From positions 1 through 27,093 of the forward strand of contig SSNU01000221.1 in assembly GCA_012064415.1 (NCBI GenBank): DNA of 27,093 nt, in the 5' to 3' direction. Shown here in pieces: positions 1 to 10,420 of this stretch. Within the stretch, counting starts at the first letter, position 1. Each line of letters starts with the position of its first letter. Made by a program: the position numbers and the translations under genes. The stretch comes from Gyrodactylus bullatarudis. Its lineage: Eukaryota; Platyhelminthes; Monogenea; Gyrodactylidea; Gyrodactylidae. The notes under the pieces are model-generated. The model saw only the letters and a list, made by a program, of their open reading frames with translations. It was not told where the DNA came from and searched no databases.

Positions 1-346
1 ATATATATATTATTTCAAAGAATGGATTCAGATTTGCAAAGATTTTTTCTAAACTATTTTGATTATTACTGTTTTTATATATATCTTCATTATTTATTTT
101 TCTAAACCCTTACTTATAATTGTACATTACAACTATTTTTAAATTGTAAAGCAGAACATATGAATTGTTCAATAAATTTTCATTTCATTTTGATGATGAA
201 AAAATACAGGTGAATCTGTAGTGATTCATCACAGTCTCGTAATTAACATCATCAAAAATTATTTTAATTTGAGAAAGAGCAAATTAGAAAGTCATAAATT
301 ATAAACCAAATGTACTATTTGAAAAAATATATCGATTTGTTTAAAG

Positions 347-537
347 CATCTGCTTAAGAGAGGCATTCTTGTCTTTTCCCTTTTGAAAATCACACGCCTT
401 ACATTGTCTGAAATTCCAAAATCTCCAACAGGATCCACTGTTGGTGCTTCCGAGGACCTGAGCGAATTCACCAGCATTCTTGTGAATGAAACCACCAACT
501 TGCTGAAGACTGTCACGAGAAATATGAATGATGACAG
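347..537 (+). CDS. Possible internal exon, unidentified protein (strand uncertain)
   Basis: This stretch is less AT-rich than its surroundings and is open on the plus strand from an AG at 345-346 (or a better one at 430-431, giving an exon from 432) to an AG|GTATGA donor at 538. The plus reading contains SEDLSEFTSILVNETTNLLK, with G/C-rich third positions. DLSEFT followed by ETT loosely recalls the N-terminal helix of BSD-domain proteins (BSDC1), but this is a weak memory match. The minus strand is an alternative: a pyrimidine-rich CGTGACAG acceptor and an AAT|GTAAGG donor bracket about 100 nt that are also open. No partner exon was found on either strand. It is probably a real exon, but strand and identity are unresolved. 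Confidence 0.4.
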
Positions 538-1270
538 GTATGAAAGTTTTGTTTGATAAGAAGATCGCCGGAACATTTGCTGAAACCTAGGCCCTTTCAA
601 CAAATCTATATAATAGTTTGAGTGTGGAACTGAGATACGAGTATGAATTTAAGTTGGGACTAAGTGCGAATAGAAACCTACTCTGAGTACTTTTAATCTT
701 GTGAGCTTAGGTTTTCGTCAAGATTTGCATAAAGCACTGGAGATAATATAGATGGGGAATTAACCTACTTGTTAAGTCTAATTATCAGTGATAACTGAGC
801 ATGCATTTTTCAGTTTAGATTACACCACATTCTTACACCTCAATCAGTTAAAAATAAAACTTTGTGGTAATATATCTAGACACATAGTTATATTTTGAAA
901 TATATTACTGTATACTTGATTAGCTGTCTGGCTCAATGTGTATCCCATCATTAAAATGAATTAATTTTTACAGGTACATAGTTCGAATCTTCTGCGTGGT
1001 AGAATTTGAAATTATTTTCTAGATTTATCATCTTAGAGTTTTCAGCAAAACTTTTAGCATTATTCAATTTGCCAGTGTCTTCTGATTACCAATGACCGTG
1101 TGAATCTTTCTATTTCGAATCTATATCTTATATTTACTTGTGACATAATAGACTCTATTATTAATAGAGGTCAAATTCTTACATTGACTTCAATAGAGTG
1201 GAAATTTTCTCATTTTATCAGAATATTTTCCTACAAAAGGTCTTGCTTTCTTTTTGTATTTTCTTTTGCA
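538..1270. other. AT-rich stretch with no gene seen
   Basis: No coding signature, RNA gene or clear repeat was recognised. The short plus-strand open frame at 1100-1312 runs into the palindromic repeat and has no family resemblance. Confidence 0.5.
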
Positions 1271-1540
1271 ATTATTTATATTTTGTGGAAAATAATGCCG
1301 AGCTTCTTCTAAAATATTTTCTGATGATGAAGATATTTTAATGAGGAATATTTAGTGATTAAGCTATATTTTACCGGACCTGATATTTGACCGGTGTAAT
1401 AGTCTGATGAGATCCGGTGAAATATAAGCTTAATCACTAAATATTCACTCGACTTCTAATTCCTCATGAAGATATCTTATTCATCAGAAAATATTTTAGA
1501 AGAAGCTCGGCATTATTTTCCACAAAATATAAATAATAAC
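1271..1540. repeat. Imperfect palindromic (foldback) repeat
   Basis: The left arm (about 1271-1376) is the reverse complement of the right arm (about 1414-1540), with a short spacer flanked by CCGG. Shared blocks include ATTTTGTGGAAAATAATGCC, GAGCTTCTTCTAAAATATTT and ATATTTAGTGATTAAG. The left arm lacks a block of roughly 20 nt that the right arm has (around TCGACTTCTAATTCC). A third partial copy lies at 2546-2610, directly beyond the piggyBac end. It is probably a foldback or MITE family; no target duplication was identified. Confidence 0.75.
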
Positions 1541-1587
1541 TATTTTAACAGTCCAAGCCTTCATTGTTAAAACGAGGAATTCATAGT

Positions 1588-2366
1588 TCGGGAACATTGA
1601 GATCTAATCGACTTAAAGCATTAGAAAAAAAGTCTTCTTACAGAAAAGGAACTTAAATCGAAAGATCGTGGCTCGTATGACCTATTATATAGCCAAAGTG
1701 ACAAAATATTCATTATGAGGTGGTTTGACAACAGAGCTGTTACCTTAACCTCAACTTTTGCTTCGAGTGAACCTATCTCCATTGCCAAAAGATGGAATCG
1801 TAAGGAAAAAAAAATCGAGCAAGTACCAGTACCATATATTTTCTCAAATTATAACAAATCTATGGGCGCTGTCGATTTATTTGACTCATACCAATCCTTT
1901 TACAGAATTGATCATAGATCAAAAAATTGGTATTTTACTGTTTTCAAATGGATTCTTAATAGCTCAATCATAAACGCATGGCTTCTTTACAAAAGAGACA
2001 TGATTAAATTTCAAAATGAAAAGCCAATGGATCTTTTAAGTTTTCAGTTAAGCGTAGCAGAATCCCTTATCAGAGAAACTTGTGAACCTACTCCGAAGAG
2101 ACGAAGGATTAGTATACCTAAAGAATCCCCTGATGTTCGAAGAAAATATTGAAGAAATTCTGAATCTCAGCACAGGCAAATCAGACCTGGAGATTCATAA
2201 ACCAATAAGAGTTGTCAAGGACAAAGATCGACGAGCATGTTTTACATGCAAGAAGAAAAGTTATTTCTTTTGTGAAACCTGCAAAATATTTTTATGTATA
2301 AGCTCAAGTAAAAATTGCTATTATTCCTATCATAATAAAAGATATTTGTCGCTAACAAGTAGTTAA
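1588..2366 (+). pseudogene. piggyBac-like transposase, C-terminal half, frameshifted
   Basis: The reading begins with GTLRSNRL, typical of the last part of the piggyBac DDE domain. It changes frame near the A-run at 1624-1630 and continues as MRWFDNRAVTL, then YNKSMGAVDLFDSY and IDHRSKNWYFTVFKWI, all hallmarks of the piggyBac domain. A second frame change around 2100-2150 leads to the C-terminal cysteine-rich zinc domain (CFTCKKK, then FFCETCKIFLC), ending at a TAA near 2364. The N-terminal domain and the first catalytic aspartates are missing, so the copy is dead. The 3' terminal repeat survives at 2530-2545. The call is firm from motif order; the exact frameshift sites are approximate. Confidence 0.9.
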
Positions 2367-2395
2367 GTAATTTTCTATAACCTTTAATTACCATA

Positions 2396-2411
2396 AGGTC
2401 GTATACGACCT
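2396..2411. repeat. Perfect 16-bp palindrome, piggyBac subterminal
   Basis: AGGTCGTATACGACCT is a perfect palindrome 30 bp after the transposase stop and about 120 bp inside the element's 3' end. Its position suggests a subterminal transposase-binding site; this is inference. Confidence 0.6.
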
Positions 2412-2529
2412 GATCCAGATCGACACAAAGCACTAGTTTGACTAAAATTTCACCTGCATAAAGTTTGTTCAACAGAACATGATAAATAAGTTAGTGAAAA
2501 AATCAAATAAAAAGCTCAATTGGTTTTTT

Positions 2530-2549
2530 CCTGGTAACGAGCGGGTTAA
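2530..2549 (+). repeat. piggyBac 3' terminal repeat and TTAA target site
   Basis: CCTGGTAACGAGCGGG (2530-2545) ends in GGG and is followed at once by TTAA (2546-2549), the obligatory piggyBac target. The reverse complement reads TTAACCCGCTCG, a normal piggyBac-type terminus. No matching 5' end was found upstream, so the left part of the element is lost. Confidence 0.8.
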
Positions 2550-2610
2550 TCACTAAATATTCACTCGACTTCTAATTCCTCATGAAGATAACTTCATCAT
2601 CAGAAAATTA
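2546..2610. repeat. Third copy of the palindrome arm, interrupted by piggyBac
   Basis: TTAATCACTAAATATTCACT and the following bases through TCATCAGAAAA repeat the right arm of the 1271-1540 palindrome (from 1430 on) almost exactly. The copy starts exactly at the TTAA, which indicates that piggyBac jumped into a member of this repeat family. Confidence 0.75.
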
Positions 2611-5600
2611 TTTATATAATAAAAATATGAAAAATCATAAAGGGACGTAAAAATCCTCAGAATAACAAAGTTCACTCGTAAGTAGTCAGACCATCTACAG
2701 AACGCCTAAAAATGAAACTTCGGCTCTATTATGTCACTACTTTGGAAATCATTTATTTTTATCTTATTTTACATCATTGAATAACTCTTACGGTCGGGCA
2801 TTTCGAAATTACCAAAATTGAATTCCTGAAATCTAATCCTAATATTTATTTCTTCTTTTGTAATTGGTTTCCTGTGAGTTTTGAAGAAACACTGGTTTCA
2901 CAAACCTCTATATTTCACACAAGTTGGGTTCTTTTTTCTCTTACTATAAATATTGCCTTGGTGAGCTGTTTAGGATTCTGGGACCTTTCTTAATTCATAA
3001 TTTCCCGTCATAGTTTTCCAATTAATTCAAGTTACTTGGTTTTGATGTATTTTTATGTCGAAAATTTTGAGTAGATGAAAGTATTATCCAAACATTAATT
3101 TTTCTTTCATGTGATTTTAACCAAAGTTACTCAGAGACTGGATAATTATTTTCCAAAAAAGTGTTAATATTTTTTAAATAAAAAATAACCACTCTTGTAT
3201 TAAGTAAACCGAGCAATAATTTATCGATTAAACTGGAATAAAAATAAAGAATTAAAATGAATAATTATAGCAGTGGCCTCCTATCTATTCATTACACTAA
3301 CTCTCTATCTTATTTTCAATAGAATGATTAGTTTTTGTACATAAACTCTCAAGAAAGAGATGATTTTTGGGATAAAAATTTCTCATGAGCAGTCATTAAA
3401 AATTGATTTGATATAGTTCAAATTGAGAATACCCTTGTTCTTAATATTATCGATGAACATCAGTTTTTTGTACGAGAATGAATTTTCTATTTTATCTACT
3501 AAGAAGTAGGGAGAAAAACTGTAATTTTTTTCAGTTCTAGTCTCAATTTAAAGAGAATTCACGCAGATTCTGAATTTGGCCTTAAAATTTGTGAATTGTA
3601 TCAATTTTATTTAATTGATTGATTTTTATCCAAAGTCAGATGATCTTATTTATTTCAGCATTGAGCATTTCGTCAAATTATTCTAGAGAAATTTTAGTTG
3701 TTATTAAATTAATCGGTGTTTGCTGATACAGTTTTCCGTGAATTAAACGAATTTGATCAAGAAATTTCAAGTCTAGGGATTGGTGAAAATACCCGATTCT
3801 CCAAACTCCGTAATTCGAGAAGATGGTTATTTTTTTCTGCAATAATTTAAATTTATGAGTTTCATAACATACTCACAAGTAATGACGATATTCAAAAAGA
3901 TTTTATCATCAAGTTATGTTAGAGTGACTACTGTAATAATCTCAGTGCTATTTCGCATCTAAATATTGAATTTTCAAATTTGGCTTTAATCAAATCTCAT
4001 ACATGTTATATGAGTAGTATTTGATAAAATACACACTAATTTTTATTCAAATGACATAATAAACAGTCCCATAATCATCATCCACAGGGATCATCATTAT
4101 ATCAACATGTTGAATTAAAATGTCTTGTATAGGTTCATATCATAGTAATAATGACTGAAAAGTAAAAGTTTTTTGTGGTACATTTTGTAGTTAATAAAGT
4201 TAATGTATAGTCATAAATTAATATATATTTATATATGTATGCGGATAAAATACATACATTAGATGGTATGGAAAATTCTGGATAATTTTGGTGCGCTTTG
4301 TATCGTCAAAAATTTTATTGTTAATAAATCATCATGAAATAATCAAAGGTGTCTGTGAGTTTATTTCACATAAAGATTAAAAGTAAGATAGAGACAAAGA
4401 AGGAGATGAGGGCAAGATGATGCTTCTCAGACAAGACGATGGCGAGAGACAGGGGGGAGGGGCGTGAATATTGAAAATTGTAAAATGTTTTTTGGCATAG
4501 CATATGTATTTGTAGAAGAGATATGGAAAAGGGTTCGTTTTTTCTCATTCCACAAAGGAATGTACAAAAACCAAAGGTAGTAAACAAAAATATCATTAGT
4601 AGTGATGATTTGGGAACGTATTTTTTTGGTGACAAAAATTTTGAAATAATACTTTTGATACAAGATGAACAAGAAAAGTATGGGAATCAAGATTTATATT
4701 TTCGTGTAAAGTTTTTGTTTATTTTACTCCAAGATTGACATGGTTTTTATCCATTCTTTTTTATACTCACAAATGTGCGTGCGCTTGAATGTTTTGAAGG
4801 GTTCAAAAGTGGGATAAACTTGAGAGAATAGAGAATAGGGATTTGTTTTTCTGAGGACAACTTTACACTTTGTTCGATATCATCATCATTATTTATTTCT
4901 GTTCAGAATGCTTTCTTACACCTAGAGAGGAAAAGAATATTTTCAATTGTATTTTGTAATTGGAGGTTTAAAATAAAAACTTAATTATAAGAGAAATACA
5001 ATATTACTCGTTAGGTCTTTCAATCTCTGACTTGTTTCAATCTAATGAAAATGACCAATGAAGACAAAAGATTCAATGCGAAACCGATTCAAAAGGCTCA
5101 CATTCACCGATTCAACGAAATCTCGGTTTATTTCCCCCCTTCCCATTTCTATTGAAACCTTGATCAGAAAAAGAAATATTTCGTACGAGGGTTAAGAAAA
5201 AAAATTATTTTGAAAAAAATCTGAGATATTTTGAATTTCGAGTTGGCTTGATTTCTCCATATTCTTTTACTTTGAGTTGAAATATTTTGTTGATTTCAAG
5301 GTAGGAGAGGGATCAAACTTTATTTTTCAGAATCACCAATAAACAAGGAGGCTATTATTATCACCATTTAATTTTTGAAATCGTGCTAATTTATTAATTT
5401 TCAAGGAGTAAAAATGGTCGAAAATAGGAAGTAGAAATAATGACGTATTTCCTGAAATATCAACGACCATTTTTATTTTCCTTCTCTAATGAAAAAGAGG
5501 CATAAAGAATGAATGTAAATTTCTTGCAGCTTTCATTTTCTTCTTTTTATGAAAACTTGCTTCTGTATTATTTACATTTTAATATTTGTAGATTGATTGT

Positions 5601-7541
5601 ACATATCATTTCTAAAGTAACACTGATGATGAAGCTTTAAAATATTTCTTGATGTATGTCTAAGATGTAGAAATTTAGTTCAACTCTTGAGATCTACTTT
5701 TTAATCATTTTATTGTAAAGTTGAAAAAAGTAAAGTCTTGTGAATCTCCTCAAAGAATAAAGGTTAATCTAGGTTTTAAGAATTAGTAGTAGGTTACATA
5801 TTAAGTTGGTTGATATGAGGTTGAGAATCCCAATTTTTCCATCAAGATATTGATGAAAATTTATTGATTTCAAATTGTATGAGGATGATAAAAAAAAATT
5901 TTTTTATGGATCAAAATTAGAAATGGAAATCAAATTTACGCATGTTAAATCTTTGTGGTGGTTCTTCCTGAAAATTAGTGAAATTTAGATGAGAGAGCTT
6001 TCACCCCTTTTCTAATTCACACCTATCATTTCAAGTTAACAAAGTTGAATTACATAAATTAAACTTTTTATCAAATACTACCTACATTTGAGTTTTTGAT
6101 AGTCATTTACTATATTCATTGAATTAATCAATTGACCAATCATAATGATTTATTGATCCTGTTGTTGAAAAGGTTAACACCATTCTAACTTGAGGCATAA
6201 TCAATTTTATTTTAATGAAATGTGTGCATTATAAACATTTAAACTTTGAGTCTTTCCTATAGAGTGAAAAAAAAATTCGTCATTTTTGTCTGTATGTGTG
6301 TAAGAGTATGAGTGAAGAAGGAATCAATAAAAACTTTAATAAATTTGCTACTTTTGTGCTAGTATAAATTGTTATTATTAATTTTTTTCAAATAAAGACA
6401 CATGATAATTAATACAGTGTCGAGAAATAAATGAAGAAAATAGAGCAAGGATAAAATGTAGCACTCAAATAAAAGAGAATTCTTCATCTGCATACATGCA
6501 TATATATATTGAGTGTTAACAGAGTTTCCAAAGATCTATTGCTAGCGTGTATAAAAATATAGATATTTTTCTATTATATAGACTGATAATTTTGGTAATA
6601 TGATTTTAGATAGGGTGCGTTCTCTGAATATAAAACCAAACCAATTTCTTAAACAAAATCAAAGGATATTCAAGAGAGTTGTATTATAGTAACACACTAT
6701 AAGATTAGGTGAGAAGAATTTCTTTAAGAAGAAGAAGGAGGGAGGGAGGGAGGGAGGGTATTATCGATTATAATACATCTTTCACATTCACAAGGAGATA
6801 ATAAAATTTACTCAAATTACTCTGGTGATACAATTAAACTTTTTAGAGTGAATCTAAACTATGTCTCCTCCAGGTTATTATTCTTTTTACTACAGAGAGA
6901 AGAGTAGTAGATATTTCTTGATTATTATTATTATTATGTAGATATGAGATTGTCATGGTAACATGAAAAAGAGAGAAATATATATAAATGTATGAGTACA
7001 ATACTCGCTTTTCTATAGACAAAATCAATACTACACTTGGTGGTAAATATCTTCCATACCATGTGGGTAATGCAAGAGAAATATGCGTGGAACAACAATA
7101 AAGAGATGAAGAAAATATAGGCATTTCCCAAGGGTAAACATTAAGAGGTACTATTGATAAATTTCTGATTCTTGGTGTAAAACTTGATCATATCCCCCAG
7201 GAAAGGGTTTTTTGTGTAAAAGTGTGTGTTGAATGCCATCAAAGTGTTCAATGCTGAATAGTAAGAGTTTTGATTAGCCAAAAGCAAATCTATTTAGTCT
7301 GCTTGTAATTACACACAATTTTAAGTGTAAACGTGATAAATAGGTTTGGGAAAAATTGAGGTACGAAATGTCGGTGAAATAAATTCTATTTTTATTTTCT
7401 CAATAAAAGAAGCAATTGATAATTAAATTGAATTAATTATTTATCTTTATCGAATTCTTTCTAATTAAAATTCCCATATTTCAAGCAATTATATATTAAA
7501 TATTTTATAACTAGATTTAGGTGGTAAGAAGAAATACTCAC
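2611..7541. other. AT-rich region with no recognisable gene
   Basis: No exon of a known family was recognised. The region may be largely the next intron of the kinesin light chain gene, whose last exon here ends at 7542 with a GTGAGT donor. Less AT-rich islands at 4380-4560 and 5045-5153 contain short open frames on both strands but no domain or convincing splice pair. One or more KLC C-terminal exons could be hidden here and unrecognised. Confidence 0.4.
6737..6758. repeat. (GGGA)n microsatellite
   Basis: About five tandem GGAG/GGGA units follow an AAG-rich run, forming a short purine-rich tract. Confidence 0.85.
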
Positions 7542-9081
<1,540 letters not shown>

Positions 9082-9189
9082 CTCAAGAAGTCAATTTTTA
9101 ATTTGCTTTAATGACCTAACAAATCCGATTATGCATGGTTGATTTTTGTTTATTGAAAGTCAAACTGCTTAAAATTTGTAAAAACAAAA
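9082..9189. promoter_or_regulatory. Putative bidirectional promoter between KLC and ARMC1
   Basis: Only 108 bp separate the two divergent start codons, so both 5' UTRs and core promoters must lie here or overlap the opposite gene. The segment is AT-rich with no clear TATA box. The ARMC1 ATG is preceded by AAAACAAAA, a favourable A at -3. Confidence 0.6.
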
Positions 9190-9981
9190 ATGCTTGAAAA
9201 AGCTTTAGAAATAATCTCCACTGATATCGGTGCCAAGGCCATACTTAATGTAAATTTAATTAATCTGAAACGCTTAGGACGAAGAATTCTTGTTATCTCT
9301 TATTCCTTTTCTTCGGGAAAAAGATGATAAATTAGTTCATGATGCCCTCAAGATTTTTCTGATCCTGTCTAGATTTCCTAAGGCCGCTACATCATTGAAA
9401 TTGCCAGATTTGCAAAAGAATCTCTCAGATCTAGTAGGTCGATTGTATTCTTTTAATTGAACTTTTCAAAGACTTTTCACAAAAATAAACCAATCATGCA
9501 ATTAGCCGGCGAGGTTTACTGCAAAATATTCTCGGACATATTGCCTAAACAAAGACTAAAACATAGAATTATTGTTCAATTATCGGAGATTGAATTCGAA
9601 ACTGTTGAACCTGCATTGAAGAAAACTCCAGGCCTTATAAGTTATACGTTTCAATCTGAGAAAAACCGTATTGTGATTATTGCGCTGGCTTCCCTTACTG
9701 AAAATGATTTAATGAAATCACTGCTAAGTACAGCTTCATTTACTGGTCAAATCACTCTAATTAGATCAAGAAATTCGATTAAAGATCCTTCGTTCAACTT
9801 TGAAAGAGAAACTTCCAACGTACCTGAATATCTGGACAATGATGCTGATAACTTTGATTCTTCAAAGAATTCTTTTCTACCACAAATAGTCGACGGCTTT
9901 CTTGATAATATTACCTCCTCGTTTTTCGGTGACAAGATAAAAGAAACCAAGAATTGGTTCAGAGAAAATCTTTATTGGTAA
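9190..9981 (+). CDS. ARMC1: ARMC1-like protein (armadillo plus HMA-like domain)
   Basis: ARMC1 is a small armadillo-repeat protein linked in vertebrates to mitochondria and the MICOS/MIB bridging complex. The gene model is 9190-9249, 9278-9433 and 9472-9981, all phase 0, giving 241 residues. The introns are only 28 nt (GTAAAT...CTTAG) and 38 nt (GTAGGT...CAAAG). Without splicing, the frame meets stops in both places. The armadillo part spans residues about 1-90 (FLLSLIPFLREKDDKLVHDA). A ferredoxin-like/HMA-type domain follows (about 105-175; LKKTPGLISYTFQSEKNRIV), matching the ARMC1 segment around GVISFTFQ. An acidic NVPEYLDNDAD stretch precedes an amphipathic tail ending LYW, equivalent to the FYW terminus of ARMC1. 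The order of these blocks makes the identity firm. The protein is somewhat shorter than vertebrate ARMC1 (about 280 residues). Confidence 0.88.
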
Positions 9982-9986
9982 ATAAT

Positions 9987-9999
9987 AATAAAATTTATT
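9987..9999. terminator. Overlapping poly(A) signals on both strands
   Basis: AATAAAATTTATT contains AATAAA on the plus strand (9987-9992), six bases after the ARMC1 stop, and AATAAA on the minus strand (9999-9994), which could serve the convergent minus-strand gene ending at 10374. No closer minus-strand AATAAA was seen after that stop. The function is inferred from position. Confidence 0.5.
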
Positions 10000-10373
10000 T
10001 CATTTAATAATAGATGCCTTTACATCTCATCATAATATGTATAATATTGTTGGTCTGGTATAATATAGAAGTAACTTGAGTTTATAATAATATTTATAAC
10101 ATTAGGGGTAAGCCAACGCGCCCCATCTTTTCATTTCTCTTTTCATTATAGAACACATCTCATCTGAGGAATTATTTTTTTCACATAAATCATCGTATTT
10201 AGGGTAAAGAATTCTGATAATGATTATATCTGGGACTTGTTTCATCTCATGTCTAATCTCCTTAGACTGGATTGTTTAGAAATTTCAGAAATATTCTAAT
10301 TTACGTAATCATGTATAAAAAGGCACAAATTTTCAATTAAAACATGAAAGCCTTTTGAGGATGTCTAACTTTT

Positions 10374-10420
10374 TCATCCGAATTGATTAAAGCTTTGGCA
10401 TTGCTCTCCTTGGTCCTTGA
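10374..10420 (-). CDS. Exon f, probable last exon
   Basis: Acceptor AAAGTTTACAG. With phase 1 it adds IKDQGEQCQSFNQFG and stops at TGA (10376-10374). A different frame of the same segment stays open for 27 codons to a TAA, so the terminal reading is less certain than the splice site. Confidence 0.5.

Noticed and set aside
4366..4738. Overlapping open frames on both strands in a less AT-rich island
   Set aside because: No domain, no splice pair and a simple-sequence GGGGAGGGG core; insufficient to call a gene.
5045..5153. Plus-strand ORF of 36 codons starting MKMTNEDKRFN
   Set aside because: It has an ATG and a stop but is short and without family resemblance or context.
6843..7124. Minus-strand frame ending RRHSLDSL as a KLC tail exon
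   Set aside because: The ending slightly recalls the KLC tail, but no acceptor gives the required phase 0 without an immediate stop.
9747..9950. Minus-strand open frame of 67 codons
   Set aside because: It lies wholly inside ARMC1 exon 3 on the opposite strand and is a shadow.
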